A stretch of 12,163 bases of DNA from Burkholderiaceae bacterium (GTDB lineage Bacteria > Pseudomonadota > Gammaproteobacteria > Burkholderiales > Burkholderiaceae_F): the NCBI GenBank assembly GCA_013813185.1, contig JACCSD010000365.1, positions 1-12,163 of the forward strand. Direction: 5' to 3'. Positions 5,990-12,163 of this stretch are shown here, piece after piece. The number at the start of each line of letters is the position of its first letter. Position 1 is the stretch's first letter. The position numbers and the translations under genes were made by a program. Below the pieces are notes generated by a model that was not told where the DNA came from, made no database searches, and was given only the letters and a program-made list of their open reading frames with translations.

Positions 5990-8900
5990 GCAGCCGCTCG
6001 CCTTCCGGATCGATGAACACCGGCGAGCCGACCTTCACTCGCACTCTTGCATTCGCCAGCGGCGATACCGCCCACAAGGTTTCGCCGTGCCGATCACGGC
6101 CGTTGGACAGCAGCGCCAGCGCGATCCATACATCGAGGTTTGGAGAAAAACACCACGACGTGACGTGGCCGAGCATCGGGTTCGGCGCCGCATGGTCGGG
6201 ATCGGCAACGATCTTCGCCGCGCGCGGCATTTGCGCGCCATCGAGCGCGGTCAGCCCGACCAGTTGCCAGCGATCTTGCGCCGTCAACGCCGGTCGATTC
6301 AGCAGCGGTTTCCCAATGCACCACTTTTTGGCGTTGATCAGTTTGCCCATGCCGAGGTCATTAGCAGTCGTGCGGCCATCGGCCTCGGCGCCGATCACGA
6401 CGTGGCCTTTCTCGATGCGCAGCGTGCTCATCGCTTCGGTGCCGTACGGCATCAGTCCGAACACTTCGCCCGCTTCGATCACCGCCTCCCACATCGCAAG
6501 GCCGCGATCGGCCGGAACGTGAATCTCGTATGCCATCTCGCCCGAATAGCTCATCCTGAAAAGCCGCGCGGGAACGAGCCCGCTTGACGTGCGAAGGTTG
6601 CATGTGCCGACCGCGAGAAACGGGAACGCCTCGTTCGAGACGTCGATATCGACCAGCTTGGCGAGCACCTTGCGCGAGTTTGGGCCCGACAGCGCCGCCG
6701 CGGTCCATTGCTCGGTGACCGACGTTGCGAACACTTCGAGCTCGGGCCACTCGGCCTGCAGCAGATACTCGAGCTGCTGCATCACCTTGACCGCATTGAC
6801 CGTCGTGGTGGTCATCAGATAGTGCGTTTCCGACAGCCGCGACGTGGTGCCGTCGTCCATCACGATGCCGTCTTCGCGCAGCATCACACCGTAGCGGCAG
6901 CGGCCGACCGCGAGCGTGTCCCACTTGTTGATGTAGACGCGATTGAGCAGTTCGGCGACATCGCGCCCCTGCAGCTCGATCTTGCCGAGAGTCGAGACGT
7001 CGACCACGCCGACGTGGGTGCGCACGTTGCGTGCTTCGCGATTCGCGGCGTCGTCTTCCGATTCACCGGAAATCGAAGTAGAACCGGGATACGAATGCGG
7101 GCGCTTCCATAGTCCGGCGTTGATGAACCGTGCGCCGCGCTCGGCGTGCCAGTCGTGAATCGCCGAGTAGCGCGTCGGCTCGACATGCGCGCCCACTTCA
7201 TGACCGGGAACGGCGCCCAGCGTCACCGGCGCGTACGGCGGCCGGAACGTAGTGGTGCCGACTTTCGGTATCGGCACGTCGAGCAGTTGCGCCATCAGCG
7301 CGAGCCCGAGCATGTTGCTGGTCTTGCCTTGATCGGTGCCCATGCCGAGCGTTGTGTAGCGCTTCAGATGTTCGATCGATTGGTAGTTCTCGCGCGCGGC
7401 GAGCGCGATGTCGTTGACGGTCACGTCGTTTTGCAGATCGACGAAACACTTGTCGGAATTGCCGCGCGCAGGGACCGACCATAGCGACAGCAGCGGCGAC
7501 GGTGCGGTCGATGTGGCGCGCGGCACGGAGAGCGACGGCGCGGCGAAACCGGCGCGTGTCGCTGCCGCTAAGCCCGCGGCATGTCCTTCTGTCAGCGCTT
7601 GCGCAAGATCGAAGCAGCCATTCGCCGCACCGGCCGGCGTGATGGGCAGCGGCGACGATTCGGGGACGAACGTTGCCAGCGCTCCGTCGTAACGGAGCTT
7701 GCCGCGCGCTTGCGAGAAGAGATTTACGGCCGGGTTCCAGCCACCCGACACGCACACCAGATCGCACTCGATGCGGCGCGCTGTGCCCCCTGCGATGGGT
7801 GCGAGGTCGACCGCGGTCACGCGCTGGCTGCCGCGCGCACCGACAATGGCTGAACTGGCGAGCAACGTAAGGCCGGCCGCACGCGCTCGCGCAGGCAGCG
7901 CGCTCGTGAGCTCGCTCTCGGGCCGCGGATCGACGATCGCGCCGATCGCAACTCCGGCAGCGTGTAATGCCAGCGCGGCGGCGTACGCGCCGTCGTTGTT
8001 GGTGAAGATCACTGCGCGCGAGCCCGGGCGCACGCCGTAGCGCTTCACATACGTGTGCGCAGCACCTGCGAGCATCGTGCCGGGCACGTCGTTGTTAGCG
8101 TACGCAATCGGTCGTTCGAATGCGCCGCTGGCAAGCACGACCGCTTTCGCGCGAATCTTCCACAGGCGTTGGCGCGGTGCGTGCGGCGGCGCTGTTGCCA
8201 GATGATCGGTGACTCGTTCGACGGCGCCCACCAGGCTGCCGTCGTAATAGCCAAACGCGGTCGTGCGCGTCAGCAGCGTGACATCGGGGCGCGCGGACAA
8301 CTCGCTGACAGTCGCGGCAATCCAGTCGCTCGCGGGACGAGCGCCAACTTCACCATCGAGCAAGCCCCCACCCCACACTGCGTTTTCGTCGCAAACGATC
8401 ACGCGCGCGCCCGCTTGCGCCGCTGCACTCGCGCTTGCGAGACCGCTGACGCCGCCGCCGATCACCAGCACATCGCAATGCGCATACCGGTGTTCATAGT
8501 GATCGGGGTCGGGTTCGCTGGCCGCGCGGCCCATGCCCGCCGCGTGGCGAATCGCGTGTTCGTACTTGAGCCACCATTTTGGAGTTGGCGGCCACATGAA
8601 TGTCTTGTAGTAGAAGCCGGCGGGGATCAGGCGCGCCACTGCGTTGTTGATCGCGCCGATATCGAAGCGCACCGATGGCCAGCAGTTCTGGCTCGCGGCG
8701 GTCAGTCCTTCGTACAGCTCCTGCGTGGTGGCGCGCACGTTCGGTTCGGTCCGTGCGCTCTGTCTATGCCCCAGTTGCAGCATTGCATTCGGCTCTTCGG
8801 TGCCGGCGCTGAAGATGCCGCGCGGGCGGTGGTATTTGAAGCTGCGGGCGACCAGGTGCACGCCGTTGGCAAGCAGCGCCGATGCGAGCGTGTCGCCAGC

Positions 8901-8993
8901 GTAGCCCTGGTAGCGAACCCCGTCGTATTCGAATGCGAGCGGTTGCGTGCGGTCGATGAGGCCAACATCGGGCAGCCGGAACGGTTGTGTCAC
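5982..8993 (-). CDS. soxA: Sarcosine oxidase alpha subunit
   Basis: Large subunit of heterotetrameric sarcosine oxidase, which demethylates sarcosine to glycine, passing the methyl carbon to tetrahydrofolate or releasing formaldehyde, and makes hydrogen peroxide. With GTG at 8993 it has 1003 residues, the usual size. Domains in order: an N-terminal Fer2-like domain (about 18-100, with FKYHRPRGIFSAGTEEPNAM); a nucleotide-binding fold with CDVLVIGGGVSGLASASAAA (173-192) that holds NAD in known enzymes; a linker with KCFVDLQNDVTVNDI (515-529) and TTLGMGTDQGKTSNMLGLA (547-565); and a C-terminal T-protein-like folate-binding domain (about 608-990). An upstream in-frame start at 9095 would overlap soxD by about 100 bp and adds unrelated basic sequence, so I reject it. 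The chosen GTG overlaps the soxD stop (GTGA). No frameshift is seen. Confidence 0.95.
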   Translation of the reverse strand: MTQPFRLPDVGLIDRTQPLAFEYDGVRYQGYAGDTLASALLANGVHLVARSFKYHRPRGIFSAGTEEPNAMLQLGHRQSARTEPNVRATTQELYEGLTAASQNCWPSVRFDIGAINNAVARLIPAGFYYKTFMWPPTPKWWLKYEHAIRHAAGMGRAASEPDPDHYEHRYAHCDVLVIGGGVSGLASASAAAQAGARVIVCDENAVWGGGLLDGEVGARPASDWIAATVSELSARPDVTLLTRTTAFGYYDGSLVGAVERVTDHLATAPPHAPRQRLWKIRAKAVVLASGAFERPIAYANNDVPGTMLAGAAHTYVKRYGVRPGSRAVIFTNNDGAYAAALALHAAGVAIGAIVDPRPESELTSALPARARAAGLTLLASSAIVGARGSQRVTAVDLAPIAGGTARRIECDLVCVSGGWNPAVNLFSQARGKLRYDGALATFVPESSPLPITPAGAANGCFDLAQALTEGHAAGLAAATRAGFAAPSLSVPRATSTAPSPLLSLWSVPARGNSDKCFVDLQNDVTVNDIALAARENYQSIEHLKRYTTLGMGTDQGKTSNMLGLALMAQLLDVPIPKVGTTTFRPPYAPVTLGAVPGHEVGAHVEPTRYSAIHDWHAERGARFINAGLWKRPHSYPGSTSISGESEDDAANREARNVRTHVGVVDVSTLGKIELQGRDVAELLNRVYINKWDTLAVGRCRYGVMLREDGIVMDDGTTSRLSETHYLMTTTTVNAVKVMQQLEYLLQAEWPELEVFATSVTEQWTAAALSGPNSRKVLAKLVDIDVSNEAFPFLAVGTCNLRTSSGLVPARLFRMSYSGEMAYEIHVPADRGLAMWEAVIEAGEVFGLMPYGTEAMSTLRIEKGHVVIGAEADGRTTANDLGMGKLINAKKWCIGKPLLNRPALTAQDRWQLVGLTALDGAQMPRAAKIVADPDHAAPNPMLGHVTSWCFSPNLDVWIALALLSNGRDRHGETLWAVSPLANARVRVKVGSPVFIDPEGERLRV

Positions 8994-9256
8994 GGCGCGA
9001 GGTCCTCGCCGATGCGCGCGCTGGCGAGAATGTCGTGTGTGCGCGTATCGCGTCGAACCTTGAACCATGATCGACAACCGGCGCTGTGCAGCCACAGTTC
9101 ATCGTGCGGGCCGCACGGGTTATCGCGCAGGTAGACGTACTCGAACCACTCTGCTTCGGGTGCGTCGATTGCGGGACGCTTCAGCGTTGCATCGCCGCCG
9201 TAGGTGAACTCGATTTGATTGCGAGGCCCGCAGTAGGGGCAGGGGATCAGCATCAT
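8990..9256 (-). CDS. soxD: Sarcosine oxidase delta subunit
   Basis: An 88-residue subunit, close to the usual 90-100. It begins MMLIPCPYCGPRNQIEF, the SoxD signature. Cys6 and Cys9 in CPYC, with His57 in LWLHSAGC and Cys61, match in order and spacing the zinc ligands known in delta subunits. The RDNPCGPHDELW and WFKVRRDTRTHDIL segments are also typical. In the tetramer it is a structural, zinc-bearing subunit. Two ATG codons stand in tandem (9256 and 9253); I took the first. No strong ribosome-binding site is visible, so translation may depend on coupling to soxB, whose stop lies 15 bp upstream. The stop overlaps the soxA start by 4 nt. Confidence 0.95.
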   Translation of the reverse strand: MMLIPCPYCGPRNQIEFTYGGDATLKRPAIDAPEAEWFEYVYLRDNPCGPHDELWLHSAGCRSWFKVRRDTRTHDILASARIGEDLAP

Positions 9257-9271
9257 TGGTGCTGATTCACG

Positions 9272-10525
9272 TCAGTGCGCCCACGCGTACGGCCCCGCGC
9301 CCTTCTCGTCGATCATGTTGCCTTCGGCGAAGCGCTCGAGCGTGAATGCAGCGTTCAGTTCATGCGGTCGGTCGTGCGCGATCGTGTACGCGTGCAGCCA
9401 ACCGGATGCGGGTGTGGCCTTGAAGCCGCCATAGCACCAGCCGCCGGTCATGGTGAGACCGTGCACCGGCAGCTTGCCGATGATCGGGCTGCCGTCCATG
9501 GTCATGTCCATGACGCCGCCCCACGTGCGCAGCAGTTTCAAGCGGCCGAAGCTCGGAAACAGCGAGAGGCATGCTGCAACCACGTGCTCGATGATTGGCA
9601 AGTTGCCACGCTGCGCGTACGAGTTATAGAAATCGAGATCACCGCCCATCACCAGCTCGCCCTTGTCCGACTGGCTGATGTAGAAGTGCACCGCGCCCGA
9701 AGTCACCACCGTGTCGAGCACGGGCTTGACCGGCTCGGACACCATCGCCTGCAGGACGTGCGACTCGATCGGAAGCTTGATGCCCGCCATCGCTGCGACG
9801 TTGCTCGAATGGCCGGCGACTGCGATGCCGATTTTCGGCGTCGCGATAAAGCCGCGCGTGGTTTCGACGCCGGTTACCGTGCCGCTGTCGATGCGAATAC
9901 CGCTGACTTCGCATTGCTGGATGATGTCGACGCCGAGCGCACTCGCCGCGCGCGCATAACCCCAGGCGACTGCGTCATGCCGCACGGTGCCGCCGCGCGG
10001 CTGCAACAGCCCACCCAGGATCGGAAAGCGGGCGTGCTCAGAGCATTCGAGATTGGGGATCCACTTCGAAATCTGCTCGCGCGACAGGAACTCCGCATCG
10101 ATGCCGTTCAGGCGCATCGCGTTGCCGCGCCGCATCGCCGCATCCATGTCGGCCGGCGAATGCACCAGATTCAGCACCCCGCGTGCGCTGTACATCACGT
10201 TGAAGTTCAGCTGCTGCGACAGCCGCTCCCACAGCTTCAGCGAGTATTCGTAAAAGTGTGCGTTCGGATCGAGGTGATAGTTCGAGCGCACGATCGTCGT
10301 ATTGCGCCCGGTATTGCCGCCGCCGAGCCAGCCTTTTTCGAGCACGGCGATGTTGCGCATGCCGTGCTCGTGCGCGAGGTAGTACGCGGTGGCCAGGCCG
10401 TGCCCTCCTCCGCCGATGATCACCGCGTCGTAGTGCGTTTTCGGTGGCGGGCTGCGCCACGCCAGCGGCCAGTGTTCGTGATAACTGAGCGCGTTGCGGG
10501 CAAGGGAGAAAATGGAATAGCGCAT
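9272..10525 (-). CDS. soxB: Sarcosine oxidase beta subunit
   Basis: The catalytic flavin subunit, 417 residues, full length. YSIFSLARNALSYHEHW at the start is the conserved SoxB beginning. HYDAVIIGGGGHGLATAYYL (31-50) is the FAD-binding Rossmann motif of the DAO family. His183 in RGGTVRHDAVAWGYARAA is the probable site of covalent FMN attachment known for this subunit. The C-terminal MTGGWCYGGFKATPASGWLH contacts FAD and the active site. ATG at 10525 is chosen from the conserved N-terminus; no clear ribosome-binding site precedes it. The 87-bp gap to the ABC ATPase gene (10526-10612) holds only a small hairpin, GCCGA/TCGGC at 10561-10577, without a T-run, so transcription from the transporter genes probably reads through. 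Of the gene neighbours often seen with this operon (serine hydroxymethyltransferase, formyl-folate deformylase), neither is in the window. Confidence 0.95.
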   Translation of the reverse strand: MRYSIFSLARNALSYHEHWPLAWRSPPPKTHYDAVIIGGGGHGLATAYYLAHEHGMRNIAVLEKGWLGGGNTGRNTTIVRSNYHLDPNAHFYEYSLKLWERLSQQLNFNVMYSARGVLNLVHSPADMDAAMRRGNAMRLNGIDAEFLSREQISKWIPNLECSEHARFPILGGLLQPRGGTVRHDAVAWGYARAASALGVDIIQQCEVSGIRIDSGTVTGVETTRGFIATPKIGIAVAGHSSNVAAMAGIKLPIESHVLQAMVSEPVKPVLDTVVTSGAVHFYISQSDKGELVMGGDLDFYNSYAQRGNLPIIEHVVAACLSLFPSFGRLKLLRTWGGVMDMTMDGSPIIGKLPVHGLTMTGGWCYGGFKATPASGWLHAYTIAHDRPHELNAAFTLERFAEGNMIDEKGAGPYAWAH

Positions 10526-10612
10526 GGCGAGCGTTGCATGCTAGCGGTTGCGTGCCCAACGCCGAAACAACATCGGCATCTGCAATGATCGGATGAAGTT
10601 TTGCTTATGCCG

Positions 10613-11374
10613 CTACAGAATCTGCGACAGAAACGCCCGCGTCCTGTCCTTCTCGGCATGATCGAACAACTGATCGGGTGGCCCGGATTCGACGATCACG
10701 CCGCCATCAGTGAAGTACACCACGTCGGCAATCTCGCGGGCGAATCGCATCTCGTGCGTCACCAGCATGCACGTCATTCCCTCCTGCGCGAGTTCCTGGA
10801 TCGTATTCAGGACTTCCTTGACGGTCTCGGGATCGAGCGCGGCTGTGACTTCGTCGAACAGCATCACCTCCGGTCGCATCGCCAGCGACCGTGCGATCGC
10901 AACGCGTTGCTGCTGGCCGCCGGATAACTCGCCCGGGTACGCATTGGCCTTTTCGGTGAGCCTGACCTTTTTGAGCAACGCAACGGCGCGTTCGCGAACC
11001 TCGGCTTCGTTCTCCTTGAGCACGTGAATCGGCGCCATCATGACGTTCTGCAGCGCGGTCTTGTGCGGAAACAGGTTGTACTGCTGGAACACCATCGACA
11101 CTTCCTTGCGCAGCGCGATTTTTTCCTGGTCTGTCTTGAGGTTCTGCACTTCGAAACCAGCGACAAGGATGCTGCCCTGGTTGATCGGCACGAGTCCGTT
11201 GATGCAGCGAAGCAGTGTCGATTTCCCCGAGCCCGACGGTCCGATAATGCAGACAACGCCGCCCTTCGGCACGTCGAGCGAGATGCCTTTCAACACCTCG
11301 ACGGCGCCGAACGACTGGTGGACGTCGCGAATGGCAACGATAGGCTCGGCAGTGGTCGTCATCACGTTGCTCAC
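10613..11374 (-). CDS. Polar amino acid ABC transporter, ATP-binding protein (GlnQ/HisP type)
   Basis: A 253-residue ATPase of the polar amino acid uptake family, working as a dimer on the inner face of the membrane. Motifs: Walker A GPSGSGKS (45-52), Q-loop VFQQYNLFPH (Gln97), signature LSGGQQQRVAIARSLAM (150-166), Walker B VMLFDE (170-175) with the catalytic Glu175, D-loop ALDPE, and switch His207 in LVTHEM. The usual DEPTSALD is DEVTAALD here, a tolerated variation. GTG at 11374 overlaps the permease stop by 4 nt; ATG at 11362 (MTTTAEP) is an alternative start. TAG stop at 10613. Its place directly before soxB suggests that the transporter imports the substrate of the sarcosine oxidase, possibly sarcosine or a related N-methyl amino acid, which is inference from context. 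Confidence 0.93.
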   Translation of the reverse strand: MSNVMTTTAEPIVAIRDVHQSFGAVEVLKGISLDVPKGGVVCIIGPSGSGKSTLLRCINGLVPINQGSILVAGFEVQNLKTDQEKIALRKEVSMVFQQYNLFPHKTALQNVMMAPIHVLKENEAEVRERAVALLKKVRLTEKANAYPGELSGGQQQRVAIARSLAMRPEVMLFDEVTAALDPETVKEVLNTIQELAQEGMTCMLVTHEMRFAREIADVVYFTDGGVIVESGPPDQLFDHAEKDRTRAFLSQIL

Positions 11375-12163
11375 TGGTTGACGGCGTACTTGGCTTCCAA
11401 ACGCACGGTCCAGCGCGCGATCGGGTAGCAGTACAGGAAAAACCAGAACAGCACGTAGCTGTAGAACGCCAGCAACAGGCCAGGCCGGTTCTCGGCGCTC
11501 AGCGCCCTACCCGTCAGCGTCATCATCTCCGCCACGCCGACGATCGATGTCAGCACGGTCGCCATCGTGAGGATCGCATACAGGTTCATCCACGGCGGCA
11601 GCATGCGCTTGATGCACTGGGGCAAGATGATTTTCCACATCGTCTGGCGGCGATTGAATGCCAGCGACGCGGCCGACTCCCACTGCGCGGTCGGGATCGA
11701 CTGCACGGCGCCGCGCACGATCTCCGACACATTCGCCATCACCGGCAGTGCCAGGCCCAGCGTTGCCTTGATCCAGTCCGGGATCGGAATCGTCACGCCG
11801 AACACTGTCACCTGGAACGGCAGCAGAAACATGCAATAGAACAGCAACACCAGCCAGGGCGCGTTGCGAAAGAAGTGCGTTGTAAACCACGCCCCTTTCC
11901 TGACCGGCGGCAGCAGCGAAATCTGCGCGAATCCCAGAAACACTCCTGCGATCGTTCCCACCGTCATTGCCACCGCGCTGATCGCGAGGTTGAACAGGAA
12001 CCCGCCGAGCAGCAGCGGGGTCCACTTCCAGAGGGTCGCCAGAATCGAAGGATGCCCGGGCTCGACCTGCGCCTGCGCTATGCCGCAGCCGATCACGAAC
12101 AGCAGTAGCAGCGCCGCGCCGTGTGCCGGCCGCAGCCGCAGCGTGAAAAAGCCGGACGTGGGG
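11371..12163 (-). CDS. Polar amino acid ABC transporter permease (HisM/GlnP type), N-terminus beyond right edge
   Basis: An inner-membrane permease with about five membrane helices. The cytoplasmic loop that docks on the ATPase is clear: ESAASLAFNRRQTMWKIILP followed by QCIKRMLPPWMNLYAILTM, the EAA-type motif of the family. Upstream, LFNLAISAVAMTVGTIAGVF and FFRNAPWLVLLFYCMFLLPF match typical first helices. The frame stays open to the window edge, with no ATG between the GTG at 12096 and the edge and no ribosome-binding site before that GTG, so I treat the gene as cut by the edge. The extra residues (LRPAHGAALLLLFVIGCGIA then QAQVEPGHPS) look like a signal peptide ending in an A-x-A-type site, unusual for a permease. 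The stop overlaps the ATPase start. A second permease and a binding protein would be expected further right. Confidence 0.88.
   Translation of the reverse strand, partial: PTSGFFTLRLRPAHGAALLLLFVIGCGIAQAQVEPGHPSILATLWKWTPLLLGGFLFNLAISAVAMTVGTIAGVFLGFAQISLLPPVRKGAWFTTHFFRNAPWLVLLFYCMFLLPFQVTVFGVTIPIPDWIKATLGLALPVMANVSEIVRGAVQSIPTAQWESAASLAFNRRQTMWKIILPQCIKRMLPPWMNLYAILTMATVLTSIVGVAEMMTLTGRALSAENRPGLLLAFYSYVLFWFFLYCYPIARWTVRLEAKYAVNQ

Noticed and set aside
8994..9095. Longer soxA start at 9095
   Set aside because: It would overlap soxD by over 100 bp and add a basic, non-conserved extension; the GTG at 8993 gives the normal N-terminus and a 4-nt overlap.
8055..9134. 359-codon plus-strand frame opposite soxA/soxD, and a similar 375-codon frame at 4066-5193 opposite the ligase gene
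   Set aside because: Both are shadows of well-supported minus-strand genes, with low-complexity Arg/His/Ala-rich translations.
9275..10588. 437-codon open frame on the plus strand opposite soxB
   Set aside because: It is antisense to a clear soxB, is very rich in Arg, His, Ala and Val as expected for the reverse of high-GC codons, and shows no recognisable domain.

Overview
The window reads as chromosomal DNA of a high-GC beta-proteobacterium. Burkholderiales, most likely Paraburkholderia, Burkholderia or Caballeronia, is my inference from the high-GC codon use, the tightly overlapping genes and the mix of catabolic genes; no rRNA or other taxonomic marker is present to prove it. There are eleven intact or edge-truncated protein genes and one broken gene. 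I see no tRNA, rRNA, CRISPR array or insertion sequence.

Left part, plus strand (1-2366). The C-terminal part of an FAD-dependent amino-acid/amine oxidoreductase enters from the left edge. It is followed by a compact type II toxin-antitoxin pair: a YlcI/YnfO-like ribbon-helix-helix antitoxin and a ParE/RelE-family toxin overlapping by 4 nt. A perfect 9-bp-arm inverted repeat lies just before the antitoxin and is a good candidate for its operator. A LysR-family regulator follows 16 nt after the toxin, apparently using a TTG start.

Middle, minus strand (5142-2424). A long-chain-type acyl-CoA ligase (FadD/AMP-binding family) is followed 58 bp downstream by a bile-acid:sodium-symporter (BASS/SBF) family transporter. 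They look like a two-gene uptake-and-activation unit for an unidentified organic acid.

Right part, minus strand (12163-5340). A polar-amino-acid ABC transporter (permease running off the right edge, then ATPase) precedes the heterotetrameric sarcosine oxidase genes in the order soxB-soxD-soxA-soxG. Most junctions are short overlaps or gaps, so this is probably one operon: import of a small N-methylated amino acid followed by oxidative demethylation. Overlapping the soxG stop by 4 nt is the first ~35 codons of a class I SAM-dependent methyltransferase, ending abruptly just after its SAM-binding motif I. I call it a truncated remnant. Its far end abuts the fadD upstream region, marking a probable rearrangement junction.

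I did not find a convincing entirely new system. The points most worth following are the methyltransferase remnant and junction, the toxin-antitoxin module wedged before a regulator lacking an ATG, and the BASS-ligase pair.
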